A DNA stretch of 64,000 nt from JBGOTP01 sp963717075 (GTDB lineage Bacteria; Acidobacteriota; Vicinamibacteria; Vicinamibacterales; CAVVIG01), in the NCBI GenBank assembly GCA_963717075.1, contig CAVQVI010000011.1, positions 62,001-126,000 of the forward strand. The letters run 5' to 3'. A program made the position numbers and the translations under genes. Positions 1-8,918 of the stretch are shown here, piece after piece (the stretch's first letter is position 1; each line of letters opens with the position of its first letter). The notes under the pieces were generated by a model. That model had not been told where the DNA came from and did not search any database. It saw only the letters and a program-made list of their open reading frames with translations.

Positions 1-927
1 GTCATCGCTGATCTCGTACTGATCGGTCGGAGGCAAGCCGACCATTCGCGCCAGGTTGATCTTCTGCTTCGTGAACTCATTCTGAAGCGAGATGAGCCGC
101 TGTTGTTGCGTGAGCACCTGCACCTCGCTGCGGCCGACGTCCACCTGCGCCACGAGTCCAGCGGCGCGGCGCTGCTCGTTCTGTCGATAGAGCACATTCG
201 CCGTTTCCAGTTGAACACGGGAGGCAGCGACGCGCGCGCGTGCAGCGACGGCCTGCAGATAGGCACCGCCCACCGCGAGGACCACGAGGTCTTGCGCGTC
301 TTCGAGCGAGCGCTCGTGTGCCTGCAAGATTTCGGCGCTCGCGCGGTAGTTGTTCGACGCCGTGCGGTCGAACACGGTCTGCGACAGACGAGCCCGAAGA
401 TCGACTTGATTGAACGGGCCGACGACCGTCGGGAATGTGAACCCGGGAATCGGAGAGCTGAATTGAACGCCGAGCGCCGCCAGGTTCACCTGCTGGCGAA
501 TGAGCGTCAGGTCGCTCACGATGTTTGGCAGGAGCGCGCTTCGCGCGACCGTTCGCTGACCGCGAGCTTGAGTGACGATCTGACCGACATTCAGGGCGCC
601 CAGGTTGTACTCGAGGCCGCGCGCAATCGCATCCCGCAGCGACAGCGCGCCGGCAAGCGGTGGCAGCGCGGGGTTCCTGATGCTGCCGCCGAAGGCCCCC
701 TGTATCTGCACGCTCGAATTGATCGAATCAACGCCTGTTCCGCCGGCAATCGGCGTCTGTGCCGTCACGACGGCCGCTCCCAGACTCCGTCCGCTGAGTG
801 GCACGAGCATTGGTGGCGTTCCGCCCTGTCCGCCGCTTTGGGCCGACGCTGGAGCGACAATCGAGAGCGCGATGGCAGTCATGGTGGCACACGTGTGCCA
901 ACGGCTGAAGATGGAAGGTCTCGTCAT
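1..927 (-). CDS. TolC-like outer membrane efflux protein, C-terminus cut by window edge
   Basis: Outer membrane channel of a tripartite export system. The first 309 residues are present: a signal peptide ending in an APASAQ-type cleavage site, a short Gly/Pro-rich linker, then the helical outer-membrane-efflux repeat with its typical 'SLRDAIARGLEYN' start and long amphipathic helices rich in Q, A and E (TolC/OEP family). The reading frame is open to base 1, so the C-terminal repeat lies outside. The ATG at 927 is 18 bp downstream of the permease stop and is the last visible gene of the MarR-HlyD-ABC operon, which supports a role as the outer membrane exit duct. The family is seen directly; the substrate is unknown. 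Confidence 0.9.
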   Translation of the reverse strand, partial: MTRPSIFSRWHTCATMTAIALSIVAPASAQSGGQGGTPPMLVPLSGRSLGAAVVTAQTPIAGGTGVDSINSSVQIQGAFGGSIRNPALPPLAGALSLRDAIARGLEYNLGALNVGQIVTQARGQRTVARSALLPNIVSDLTLIRQQVNLAALGVQFSSPIPGFTFPTVVGPFNQVDLRARLSQTVFDRTASNNYRASAEILQAHERSLEDAQDLVVLAVGGAYLQAVAARARVAASRVQLETANVLYRQNEQRRAAGLVAQVDVGRSEVQVLTQQQRLISLQNEFTKQKINLARMVGLPPTDQYEISDD

Positions 928-945
928 GGCGATGTTGTTCTCCGA

Positions 946-2112
946 TTAGCTGAGCTGCTGTCTGAAGCGCCACACGCTCACCGACATGAGCACGACGGCG
1001 AAGGCAAGAAGCGCGACGAGATGGGGCCAGAGATCGTCGAGTCCGCTGCCCTTGATCAAGCTGGCGCGCGAGATCACGCCGAAATGGTAGACAGGGTTGA
1101 GCGCCGTCCACGGCCGCATCCAGGCGGGCATGGCTTCAGCGGGTGCCATCGCGCCCGACAACGACATGAGCGGCGGCGTGATGAAGAACGTCGCCAGCTG
1201 CGCCTGCTGCGAGGACTTCGTGATCGTCGCAACCGCGGTGCCGATTCCGATGCCGCACAGCAGGCAGAGCGCCGATGAGACGGCCACAATCCACACGCTT
1301 CCGTTGAACGGCACTCCGAAGTAGAAATGAATGACGGTGAGCGCGACAGTCGCCGGCACCGCCAGGAGCACGAACGGCGGAACGATTTTCGCCACGATGA
1401 TCTCCGTCATCCCCAACGGCGTCATCAGCAACTGCTCGAGCGTGCCCGCTTCCCTTTCTTTCACCATCGTCGTCGATGCAGTGATGGTCCCGTTCATGAT
1501 GAGCAGCGTTCCGAGAAGGCCCGTGACGATGAACCACGTGCTCACACCACCGGGGTTGTACAGAAGGGTGGAATGAATGGACGCTGCGCCCCGGCGAACC
1601 GCGGACGCCCTGTCGACGCCGGCGACTGAAGATTGCACGGACGCCGACCGGGTTGCGTTGAAGCTCTGGACGACGCCCTGCACGTAGCCCTGGCTGATGG
1701 CCGCGGTGTTCGCGTTCATCGCATTCAGCAGCACTTGAATCGTCGTCGGATGTCCTCGATCGAGATCGCGCGCGAAATCCGACGGAATCACGACGGCTGC
1801 ATCGATGACGCCCTCGCTGATGTCGCCGCCGACCGCGTCCACGGATCGATAGATGCCCGTCAGTGTGAAGCTGCCGCTTTCGGTCAACGCCGCGACCAGA
1901 TCGCGGCTCGCGCGCGACTGACTGCCGTCGAGGATGCCCAGGTGAATGTTGTGGACCGAGGGGTTCATCACCGACCCGAACAGCATGAGTTGGAGAAGCG
2001 GCGGCAGGATGAGGGACATCATGATGCGCCGATCCCGCTTGATCTGATTGAGCTCCTTCTGCACCAGCGCGTGCAGACGGTGGGAGATAATCTGCCCGAG
2101 CCACGTCCTCAT
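946..2112 (-). CDS. ABC-2 type permease (second of a pair)
   Basis: Inner-membrane permease of an ABC exporter, 388 residues. It starts in a cytoplasmic segment (KELNQIKRDRR), has one membrane helix, a large periplasmic domain of about 150 residues, then five helices with the ABC-2 signature region VKEREAGTLEQLLMTP. This is the architecture of YhhJ/YbhR-type transporters (ABC2_membrane_3). The ATG at 2112 is chosen because it lies 4 bp after the stop of the preceding permease; longer in-frame versions would overlap that gene. Together with the neighbouring permease it probably forms the heterodimeric membrane domain energised by the double-ATPase protein. Confidence 0.93.
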   Translation of the reverse strand: MRTWLGQIISHRLHALVQKELNQIKRDRRIMMSLILPPLLQLMLFGSVMNPSVHNIHLGILDGSQSRASRDLVAALTESGSFTLTGIYRSVDAVGGDISEGVIDAAVVIPSDFARDLDRGHPTTIQVLLNAMNANTAAISQGYVQGVVQSFNATRSASVQSSVAGVDRASAVRRGAASIHSTLLYNPGGVSTWFIVTGLLGTLLIMNGTITASTTMVKEREAGTLEQLLMTPLGMTEIIVAKIVPPFVLLAVPATVALTVIHFYFGVPFNGSVWIVAVSSALCLLCGIGIGTAVATITKSSQQAQLATFFITPPLMSLSGAMAPAEAMPAWMRPWTALNPVYHFGVISRASLIKGSGLDDLWPHLVALLAFAVVLMSVSVWRFRQQLS

Positions 2113-2116
2113 CGGA

Positions 2117-3223
2117 TTAGGCCTGGAGCTGCATGGGACGCATCTTCCGCCACGCGACCGTGAAGAACGACCCGCCGATACCGGCAATCGCCAGCACCTT
2201 GTACCAGTTGGCCGGCCAGCCGCCGCCCTGCAGGAACACGTCGCGCACGATCTCGATGTAGTAGCGGGCCCACACGAGATGCGAAATCCAGCGCAGACTG
2301 GCCGGCACGTTGGCGAGCGGGAACATCAATCCGGACAGCATGAATACGAGTAGAAATCCGCCGAGCATCACCGCCTGCATCGCCGCGGCCTGGTTCGGGA
2401 TCACGGCTCCGACCATCGTACCGAACGACGCCACGCAGAACATGTACAACAGCGACGCAACAAGAAACGGCGTCGGGTCGCCGACAAAGCGGACGCCGAA
2501 AAACACGAACAGAAAGAGCAGCAGCAGCAGGCCCTCGGCGAACGCGACGATCATGAACGCCATGATCTTTCCGAGCAGAAACTCGAGCGCGGAGATGTTC
2601 GAAACATACACCTGCAGGATCGTCTTTCGCTCGCCCTCCCTCGCCATCGCAAGTGTCGCGAGCAGGGGCGGGAACATCGAAAGGGCCATCACGAAGACGC
2701 CGGGGCCATAGAACCGCTTCGACGACAATGAGGGGTTGTACCAGAAGCGAATCGCCGTTCGCACCGGCGGCTCCCGCCAGCCCCCCAGGTGGTGCGACAC
2801 ATTGAAGGAGCGCGCGACGCCTCCAGCGTATCCGCCGAGGAGCTTGGCGGTGTTGGCGTCGGATCCGTCCACCAGTAGCTGGACGGGCGCGTCCAGACCG
2901 CGAGCGAGGTTCCGGCCGAAGTCGCGCGGGATGATGAGCGCGCCGCGCGCCAGGTTCTCCGTGAAGGCGTGCTCGGGGTTCCGATCCGGGGGCCACGCGA
3001 TGATGCGGAACGTACGTGAGGCGCGGAACGTGTCGACGAGCTCGCGCGAAGCAGGCGAGTCGTCGAAGTCCTGCACGACGACGGGGAGATCCCGCACGAT
3101 AAAGGCGAGCGACTGGCCCATCAGCATCAGTTGGATGAGCGGCAAGAGCAACGCCAACGCGACGGCCAGCCGATCGCGTGTCAGTTGTCTCAGCTCCTTA
3201 CGAACCTGGGCGAACGTGCGCAT
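2117..3223 (-). CDS. ABC-2 type permease (first of a pair)
   Basis: Inner-membrane permease, 368 residues, paralogous to the following gene: one N-terminal helix (LALLLPLIQLMLMG), a periplasmic domain carrying a short DDSPASREL segment, then a C-terminal helical bundle with the conserved REGERKTILQVYVS region. The start at 3223 has an excellent GGAGG ribosome site 7 bp upstream and follows the ATPase stop by 13 bp; upstream in-frame codons only overlap the ATPase. Family: YhhJ/YbhS-like ABC-2 permeases, which usually occur as two tandem genes behind one fused ATPase, as here. Confidence 0.93.
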   Translation of the reverse strand: MRTFAQVRKELRQLTRDRLAVALALLLPLIQLMLMGQSLAFIVRDLPVVVQDFDDSPASRELVDTFRASRTFRIIAWPPDRNPEHAFTENLARGALIIPRDFGRNLARGLDAPVQLLVDGSDANTAKLLGGYAGGVARSFNVSHHLGGWREPPVRTAIRFWYNPSLSSKRFYGPGVFVMALSMFPPLLATLAMAREGERKTILQVYVSNISALEFLLGKIMAFMIVAFAEGLLLLLFLFVFFGVRFVGDPTPFLVASLLYMFCVASFGTMVGAVIPNQAAAMQAVMLGGFLLVFMLSGLMFPLANVPASLRWISHLVWARYYIEIVRDVFLQGGGWPANWYKVLAIAGIGGSFFTVAWRKMRPMQLQA

Positions 3224-3236
3224 CGGGGACCTCCGT

Positions 3237-5219
3237 TCAGTCTTCTCGGGCGACCTTGCCCTGCAGGCGGGCCTGCTCCACGACGCTGATGAAAACGTCC
3301 TCGAGCGAGAAGCGCGCTTCACGCGCGCGGAGCACCCGCATCCCGTCCGCGCCGAGCGTCGCCTCAATCGAGTGACGCGCCTGCTCCACCTCGTCGTCGG
3401 TGATCACGTGCAGGCGTTCGCCGAACAGCGACACGCGCCACCGGTCCATCACCTGCTTCAGACGGTCCGCGGCACGCTGCGGATCGTCGACGTGAAGTTC
3501 AAGGAGATGGCCACGCTGCCCGCTCTTGATCGCCGTCGGCGCGCCTTCGGCCACGAGCTCGCCGGCCACCATCAGTCCAAGACGGTTGCACTGCTCGGCT
3601 TCCTCGAGGTAATGCGTCGTGACCAGAATGGCGGTTCCGGCATCGGCGAGCCGGTTGATGAGCTGCCAGAACGTTCGGCGAGCAACAGGATCGACGCCTG
3701 ACGTGGGCTCGTCCAGGAAGAGGACGCTTGGCTCGTGCATGATCGCGGCGCCAAACGCCACGCGCTGCTTCCATCCACCCGGCAGACTGCCGACCAGTTG
3801 GTGCGCTCTGCCTTCGAGGCCGGCAAAGGCCAGCACCCACCGGATCTTCTCCTCGCGCTCACCGGCCGGTACACCGTAGACGCCAGCAAAAAACCCGAGG
3901 TTTTCATCGATCGGAAGGTCGTCGTACAGCGAGAATTTCTGCGACAGGTAGCCGATTCGCTGTCGCACCTCTGACGACCGCAGACGCCGACGTTCACCCG
4001 CAAGCTGCACCTCCCCCTGCGTTGAATCGAGCAGACCGCACAGCATCTTGATCATCGTCGTCTTGCCCGCGCCGTTGGCCCCGAGAAGCCCGTAGACCTC
4101 GCCGTAGGCCACCTGCAGCGTGACATCGTGAACGGCACGGAACGCGCCGAACGTCTTCGTGAGGTTCGCCGCGCCAATCGCCACGCGCCCGCGAAGGTCC
4201 GAATGATCGTGCCGGACCGGAAACGGCGGGTGCCGCACCTCGACGCCGAGCTCGTGCAGTCGAGCGACGAACACATTTTCCAGAAGCGGTTCGTCCCGTC
4301 GAATCTCGTCGATCTCCAGGCCGGCAGTTCCGAGGCGTTCGCGGATCGCCAACTCGGCCAGTTGTGGCTCCCGGACGAGCACGTCAAGACGATCGCCGAA
4401 GCGCTGAACATCGAGCACGTGCTCGTCCTCTTCGCGCATGGCCGACAGCACCTGTTCAGCCATGCCCAACCGACCGGTGCGCACCTCGAGCCTCGTGGCG
4501 CCAAGGCTGCGGCGGATCTCGGCAGGCGTGCCGATCTGCTGAATTTCGCCGGCGTGCATCAATGCGACGCGGTGGCACCGTTCGGCTTCATCGAGGTAGG
4601 GCGTGGCAACCAGAATCGTCAGGCCGCCGGCGGCGAGGTGTGCGAGCGCGTCCCAGAATTCGCGCCGCGAGACCGGATCGACACCAGTCGTCGGCTCGTC
4701 GAGCAGCAGCACACGCGGCTCGGGAACGAGCGCACACGCCAGAGCGAGCTTCTGCTTCATTCCGCCGCTCAGCCGGCCGGCCAGCCGGTCGGTGAAGCGA
4801 TCGAGATCGAACATCCGCAAGTAGTGGAGGCCGCGCCGCTCGATTTCGTGGCGCGGTACGCGGCGAAGGTCGCCGATGTAGCGCAAGTTCTCGGCGACGG
4901 TGAGGTCGGGATACAGACTGAACGCCTGCGTGAGGTACCCGGTGTGCGAGCGTGTGTCTCGGGCCGGCAGGCCGAAGATGTCGGCCACGCCAGACGTCGC
5001 GTCCATCACGCCCGCGAGAATTTGAAACGTGGAGGTCTTGCCGGCGCCATCAGGGCCGATGAGTCCGAAGATCTCCCCCAGCTCGACGTCGAGCGTGACG
5101 CCCCGCACGGCTTCGAGCTGACCGTACCGCTTCGAGAGATCGACGACTCGAATCGCGGGCGCGGGACCTGCCACGGCCGCTGCGTGCGTGTGAACTGCCG
5201 GCTCGACGGATGAGATCAC
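3237..5219 (-). CDS. ABC transporter ATP-binding protein with two fused nucleotide-binding domains
   Basis: Energises the export pump. 660 residues with two complete ABC ATPase domains. Domain 1 (about 23-250): Walker A GPDGAGKT at 55-62, signature LSGGMKQ, Walker B LLLDEPTTG. Domain 2 (about 345-580): Walker A GANGAGKT, signature variant LPGGWKQ, Walker B LFLDEPTSG. The tandem fusion resembles the ATPase half of YhiH/RbbA-type systems but has no C-terminal membrane domain, which here is supplied by the two following permeases. The GTG start at 5219 overlaps the HlyD stop by 4 bp (GTGA), indicating translational coupling. Confidence 0.95.
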   Translation of the reverse strand: MISSVEPAVHTHAAAVAGPAPAIRVVDLSKRYGQLEAVRGVTLDVELGEIFGLIGPDGAGKTSTFQILAGVMDATSGVADIFGLPARDTRSHTGYLTQAFSLYPDLTVAENLRYIGDLRRVPRHEIERRGLHYLRMFDLDRFTDRLAGRLSGGMKQKLALACALVPEPRVLLLDEPTTGVDPVSRREFWDALAHLAAGGLTILVATPYLDEAERCHRVALMHAGEIQQIGTPAEIRRSLGATRLEVRTGRLGMAEQVLSAMREEDEHVLDVQRFGDRLDVLVREPQLAELAIRERLGTAGLEIDEIRRDEPLLENVFVARLHELGVEVRHPPFPVRHDHSDLRGRVAIGAANLTKTFGAFRAVHDVTLQVAYGEVYGLLGANGAGKTTMIKMLCGLLDSTQGEVQLAGERRRLRSSEVRQRIGYLSQKFSLYDDLPIDENLGFFAGVYGVPAGEREEKIRWVLAFAGLEGRAHQLVGSLPGGWKQRVAFGAAIMHEPSVLFLDEPTSGVDPVARRTFWQLINRLADAGTAILVTTHYLEEAEQCNRLGLMVAGELVAEGAPTAIKSGQRGHLLELHVDDPQRAADRLKQVMDRWRVSLFGERLHVITDDEVEQARHSIEATLGADGMRVLRAREARFSLEDVFISVVEQARLQGKVARED

Positions 5220-6478
5220 GTACGCCGACCGCCCGTTGGCCAGGTGCTTCCGACCACGAGAATCTCACCATCGGCCGGCATGCCTGGCTTCGCGAATCCA
5301 GTCGCACCTTTGAGTTGAAGCTTGACGCCAACGACCTGCTTCACGCGGTCGTCACGGAAATACGTGTTCTCAGGGGTGAACGTGGCCTGCGGATCGATCC
5401 GCGTGACGGCTGCTTCAATCCCTTCGCTGGGGTTCGAGTCGATATACACGCGCGCTGGCTGGCCAACCTTTACGGTGCCGATACGGCCTTCCGGGACAAA
5501 GCCGCGCAAATACACCCGGCCGAGATCGACGAGCGTGACGATGGGCGCGCCATTGCCGACGATCTCACCCGGCTCGGCCGACCGCGTCACGATCGTCCCC
5601 GCGAACGGCGCCCGAACCGTCAGGTCGGCGCGGTTCGCTTGCGCCTCGGCGAGCTGCGCGCGCGCCTGCTCGGTCTGTGCCTCGGCGCTCGCGACCTCGG
5701 TCGCTTGCTGTGCGAGCTGTTGACGCACCGTGAACGTCTCGGCCTCACGGATCTCCGGGTTGCTCAGATTGGCTTTCGCCATGGTGAGGGCGCCCTTCGC
5801 GGCATCGACGCGGCGCCGCGCAGCCGCTACGGCGGCCTCTTGCTGCTCAGCGGTTGAAGCCGCCAGTTTGGCCTGACGTTCAGAAACGGCGCCGCTCTCG
5901 GCGAGCTTGGTATACGCGTCCTTGTCGTAGAGCGCGAACTGATACGACGCTTGTTGCTGCGCGAGCTGCGCTTCGGCGTTGGCAAGATCGGCTTCGGCCT
6001 GGCTCACACGTCCAGCCGCATCGACCTTCGACTGTTCCGTGTGCAACTGAGCCTGCCGCAGTTGCGCCTGAAGCACGGCAACCTGGTCGCCCGCCGCCCT
6101 GGCGCGAGCTTCGGACTGCAACAGGGCGGCCTTGGCTTGATCCTCTCGTGCGCGAACCTGCTCGTCGTCGAGCACGGCGATCACGTCGCCGGCGGCAACG
6201 GTATCGCCTTCTCGAACACGGATGTCGAGAATGCGGCCGCCAAGCTTCGGCGCGACGGCGGCTTCGTCGGCTTCGATGCGACCGCTGAGCACAATGACAT
6301 CATCGAGCTGAGCCGGCGCCGCGACTCGCCGCCAGACGAGGACCGCAACAACCGCCACGACGACGATCGCGAGGATCACGACCCACCGGCGTCGATTCCG
6401 AGGCTGCACCGCCTCTGCAGCGGGCGGCGACGATGCCATCGCCCGATCGATCTGAACAGTCTGTAGCTGTGGTGTCAT
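5216..6478 (-). CDS. HlyD-family periplasmic adaptor (membrane fusion protein)
   Basis: Connects the inner-membrane ABC complex to the TolC-like channel. 420 residues: a cytoplasmic tail, one membrane helix at about 31-48, a biotinyl-lipoyl-like strand segment (PKLGGRILDIRVREGD), a long alanine/glutamine-rich coiled-coil hairpin at about 105-290 and a C-terminal barrel region beginning VRAPFAGTIV. This matches the EmrA/HlyD/YbhG family. No strong ribosome site precedes the ATG; a second in-frame Met 13 codons later could be used. It is the first pump component after the small secreted protein. Confidence 0.93.
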   Translation of the reverse strand: MTPQLQTVQIDRAMASSPPAAEAVQPRNRRRWVVILAIVVVAVVAVLVWRRVAAPAQLDDVIVLSGRIEADEAAVAPKLGGRILDIRVREGDTVAAGDVIAVLDDEQVRAREDQAKAALLQSEARARAAGDQVAVLQAQLRQAQLHTEQSKVDAAGRVSQAEADLANAEAQLAQQQASYQFALYDKDAYTKLAESGAVSERQAKLAASTAEQQEAAVAAARRRVDAAKGALTMAKANLSNPEIREAETFTVRQQLAQQATEVASAEAQTEQARAQLAEAQANRADLTVRAPFAGTIVTRSAEPGEIVGNGAPIVTLVDLGRVYLRGFVPEGRIGTVKVGQPARVYIDSNPSEGIEAAVTRIDPQATFTPENTYFRDDRVKQVVGVKLQLKGATGFAKPGMPADGEILVVGSTWPTGGRRT

Positions 6479-6499
6479 AAAGCGAACTACCGATCGAAC

Positions 6500-6910
6500 C
6501 TACTTCTTCGTGGCCGTACCGTCCACCGTGAACTGCCCGTCGGCGAAGTCGATGCTCGCCTTCCACTTGTCGCCATCTGGCACGAGCGAGATCTTGCCGG
6601 GAATCGATTGCCCCTGAACATCCAGAGTGAATTTCAGCACGAGGTTCTTGCCGTCCTTCGAGATGTCTGTGATCTTCCGCGGCTCAGGCAGGAGCTCCGC
6701 GCTGAGCGATCCGTCAACCTTACCGCTCTCGTCCTTGAGCGTGAGGTTGAACGTCATCGCCCCCTGGGGTGTCTCGAGAGCGATGGCCCAGACGCCGAGG
6801 AATCCGGCCGCATCCGCGGCAGCGAGCGACGACTGCGCCGCGCTCACAAGCGGCAACGCGATCAAGGCAAGAGTCGCCAACATCGAAACGAACCGTGTGT
6901 GAATCCGCAT
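6500..6910 (-). CDS. small secreted protein of unknown function in the efflux operon
   Basis: 136 residues with a clear signal peptide (hydrophobic stretch LATLALIALPLVSAAQ) followed by an all-beta-looking domain with repeated phrases of the type 'GVWAIALETPQGAMTFNLTL' and 'GKISLVPDGDKW'. It reads like a lipocalin or calycin-like exported domain, but no family is assigned with certainty. The ATG at 6910 is preferred over an upstream in-frame Met because a GATGAGGTGA ribosome site sits just before it. Located between the MarR gene and the HlyD gene, so it may be a periplasmic accessory protein or substrate binder; that is inference. Confidence 0.8.
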   Translation of the reverse strand: MRIHTRFVSMLATLALIALPLVSAAQSSLAAADAAGFLGVWAIALETPQGAMTFNLTLKDESGKVDGSLSAELLPEPRKITDISKDGKNLVLKFTLDVQGQSIPGKISLVPDGDKWKASIDFADGQFTVDGTATKK

Positions 6911-6917
6911 AGTCACC

Positions 6918-7472
6918 TCATCCTCGTCTTCTGGCGTGTTTCGGTTTTCTTGCGTGTCTTGTGTCCTGTGCGGGTTCTGCGTCATGCATGCGCCCCGCTG
7001 CGAGAGCCTGTGTTCCTACGCGGGCGTCCCCGGTCGAGTATTCGAAGGAGTCGTCCAGCACGGGGGCGAGCCACTTCAGCACGAGGATGAGCTGACTGCG
7101 CTGCGCGGCCGTGAGCGGCGAGAGCCTTTCCGCGACGTGCCGTTCAGCGCGTCGCCGGATGGTGGCGAGCGTCCGTCGGCCCGCAACGGTCAGACGGATC
7201 AGCGTCTGCCGCCGATCGCGCTTATCCACCCAGCGCTCAACCCATCCTCTCCGGACCAGCATATCAACCGACTTCGAGATGGTTGGGAGACTCACCGCCT
7301 TGTGGCGGGCCAGGTCGGTGATGGTACAGGGGCCGGCCGCGATCTTCATCAAACTGCCCATCTGCGTGGGTCCGAGATGGCCCCGCGAGCATCGCATTTC
7401 TGCTGACACACTTCGCATGACCAGCATGACAACGTGCAGAAGCTCTTGGGCCGCAGCGTGTGAGGGGGTCAC
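6918..7472 (-). CDS. MarR-family transcriptional regulator
   Basis: Winged-helix DNA-binding repressor of about 184 residues. The helix-turn-helix region (TITDLARHKAVSLPTISKSVDMLVRRGWVER) and the wing (DKRDRRQTLIRLTVAG) are typical of MarR. It is the first gene of the efflux operon and its last codons overlap the ribosome-site region of the next gene. The GTG at 7472 is the only plausible start before an in-frame stop at 7539-7541. MarR proteins commonly repress neighbouring pump genes and their own gene, and a repeated AT-rich motif lies directly upstream, so autoregulation in response to a small phenolic or toxic compound is likely (inference). The C-terminal 40 residues are low-complexity and poorly conserved in appearance. 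Confidence 0.9.
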   Translation of the reverse strand: MTPSHAAAQELLHVVMLVMRSVSAEMRCSRGHLGPTQMGSLMKIAAGPCTITDLARHKAVSLPTISKSVDMLVRRGWVERWVDKRDRRQTLIRLTVAGRRTLATIRRRAERHVAERLSPLTAAQRSQLILVLKWLAPVLDDSFEYSTGDARVGTQALAAGRMHDAEPAQDTRHARKPKHARRRG

Positions 7473-7530
7473 CTGGACGGGTCCATCTTCGAGGTCATTC
7501 CACGATAGCGCCAGCCGATGAAAGCTGTCA

Positions 7531-7560
7531 ACCCCAAACTATTCGCTATACAAACTATTA
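7531..7560 (-). promoter_or_regulatory. probable promoter/operator of the marR-efflux operon
   Basis: An AT-rich island in GC-rich surroundings, 60-90 bp upstream of the MarR start. It contains a 9-bp direct repeat CAAACTATT at 7535-7543 and again at 7551-7559, spaced by 16 bp (about one and a half helix turns), and a reverse half-site AATAGT a few bases further on at about 7572. Such repeated sites next to a marR gene suggest an operator. No experimental boxes can be assigned from sequence alone. Confidence 0.45.
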
Positions 7561-7668
7561 GCCAGACGAATCAATAGTCCGCTGTGGCATTGTGGAACGC
7601 GACGTGGTGGGCAAACGAGACGACAGAGCCAGCACAGCCGATGGGCGAGGCGACCTCGGGCCCGTGAG

Positions 7669-8574
7669 TCATATTGCCGAGGCCAGTCTCAGCAGCGCTG
7701 GAAGGCCTCCACAGTCGCGGACGGAGAACGGGCGCGGTTGCGGTATCAGACCCGCACGCGCAGCGGCCTCCCCGATCACCTCCGCCGCGCTCCATCCCCG
7801 TGCACGGAGATCTCGCACACCGGTGTCACCGTCCGACTTGCTCAGCTTCTGTGTCGGGGTTTTCATGATGAGCGAGTGGTGGAAGAAGCGCGGCGCGTGC
7901 TCGCGCCCAAGCATGCGGCCGAGCTGGATCTGCCGTCCGGTCGACGACAGCAGGTCGTCTCCCCGAACGATGAGCGTCACACCCTGCTCGTGGTCGTCAA
8001 CAGCGGCGACAAACTGATACGTCCAGTTGCCATGACGATCGCGCAGCAGCAGATCGCCACACTGTTCCAACGGATGCTGTTCCTGGGGCCCGTGACGCAG
8101 GTCGTCGAAGCGCTCGACCGAAGACGGCAGTCTCACTCGCAGGTTCAGCCCCGGCCGGTCGGAGGACAAGCCCTTTGCGGCACAGGTCCCGGGATATCTC
8201 AATTCGTCGCCTCGAGGTCCGCTGGCACCCGAAATGTCGCTTCGAGAACATTCGCAGGCGTACACGAGACCCTGTGATCGAAGCTGCTGGAGCGCGGAGT
8301 CATAGATGGCGCCGCGGTCACTCTGGCGCCCGTTGCAGGGGCCTGCGCGAAACGCGTCGATCATTGGCGCGTCAGGAATGAAGCCCAGCCAGTCGAGATC
8401 GTCGACGAGCGCCCGCTCGAACTCCGGCCGGCTTCGCTGTCTGTCGTGATCCTCGATGCGCAACAGCACGCGACCTCCCGCAAGGCGCGCAAGACCCCAC
8501 ACGTAGATGGCATTGACGACGTGGCCGAGATGGAGGAAGCCGGTGGGCGCTGGCGCGAATCGAGTGGTGAGCAC
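7669..8574 (-). CDS. gluQ: glutamyl-Q tRNA(Asp) synthetase
   Basis: Attaches glutamate to the queuosine of tRNA(Asp); a GluRS catalytic-core paralogue lacking the anticodon-binding domain. 301 residues, the usual GluQRS length. Visible: the HIGH-type signature HLGH at 15-18 within RFAPAPTGFLHLGH, the Glu-binding RIEDHD, a zinc site beginning CECSR followed by Y and C residues, and the KMSKS-type loop KLSKSDGD. The start is a GTG at 8574. No queuosine biosynthesis gene is adjacent. The tandem palindromic repeats lie immediately upstream, between this start and the P450 stop. Confidence 0.95.
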   Translation of the reverse strand: MLTTRFAPAPTGFLHLGHVVNAIYVWGLARLAGGRVLLRIEDHDRQRSRPEFERALVDDLDWLGFIPDAPMIDAFRAGPCNGRQSDRGAIYDSALQQLRSQGLVYACECSRSDISGASGPRGDELRYPGTCAAKGLSSDRPGLNLRVRLPSSVERFDDLRHGPQEQHPLEQCGDLLLRDRHGNWTYQFVAAVDDHEQGVTLIVRGDDLLSSTGRQIQLGRMLGREHAPRFFHHSLIMKTPTQKLSKSDGDTGVRDLRARGWSAAEVIGEAAARAGLIPQPRPFSVRDCGGLPALLRLASAI

Positions 8575-8597
8575 GTGATGCAGGACTCGTCCTATGT

Positions 8598-8918
8598 CCG
8601 CCCGAGCTAAAGCTCGGGCCTACGAGAGTTTGGACCGGCTCACCCGGGCCGCCCGAGCGATAGCTCGGCCCTACGAGAGTTTGGACCTGGTCACCCCGGC
8701 CGCCCGAGCGATAGCTCGGCCCTACGAGTTTGGACGGTCACCCCGGCCGCCCGAGCGATAGCTCGGCCCTCGTTAGTCCGGCTCACCCGGGTCGCCCGAG
8801 CGATAGCTCGGGCCTACGAGTTTAGACCGGCTCGCCCGGGCCGCCCGAGCGATAACTCGGGCCTACGAGTTTAGACCGGCTCACCCGGGTCGCCCGAGCG
8901 ATAGCTCGGGCCTACGAG
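8598..8918. repeat. tandem array of seven palindromic repeat units (45-51 bp)
   Basis: Six full units begin at 8598, 8649, 8700, 8747, 8792 and 8841, and a partial seventh begins at 8890. Each carries the perfect or near-perfect palindrome CCCGAGCGATAGCTCGGG followed by CCTACGAG and a variable link ending ACCCGGG. Units are 51, 51, 47, 45, 49 and 49 bp, so the array expanded by slippage or recombination and then diverged. The last unit contains the P450 stop codon (8912-8914). There are no unique spacers, so this is not a CRISPR array; each unit can form a hairpin and may act as a REP-like or transcript-end element. Confidence 0.93.

Noticed and set aside
103..1278. Long plus-strand open frames opposite the efflux operon
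   Set aside because: Their translations are Arg/His/Ala-rich shadows of the high-GC minus-strand genes with no domain or ribosome site.
3237..5213. Plus-strand frames antisense to the double-ATPase gene
   Set aside because: The minus-strand gene has complete Walker and signature motifs in both domains; the opposite frames have none.
8598..8918. Possible CRISPR array
   Set aside because: The repeats are directly adjacent and diverged, the units contain no unique spacers, and no cas genes are present.
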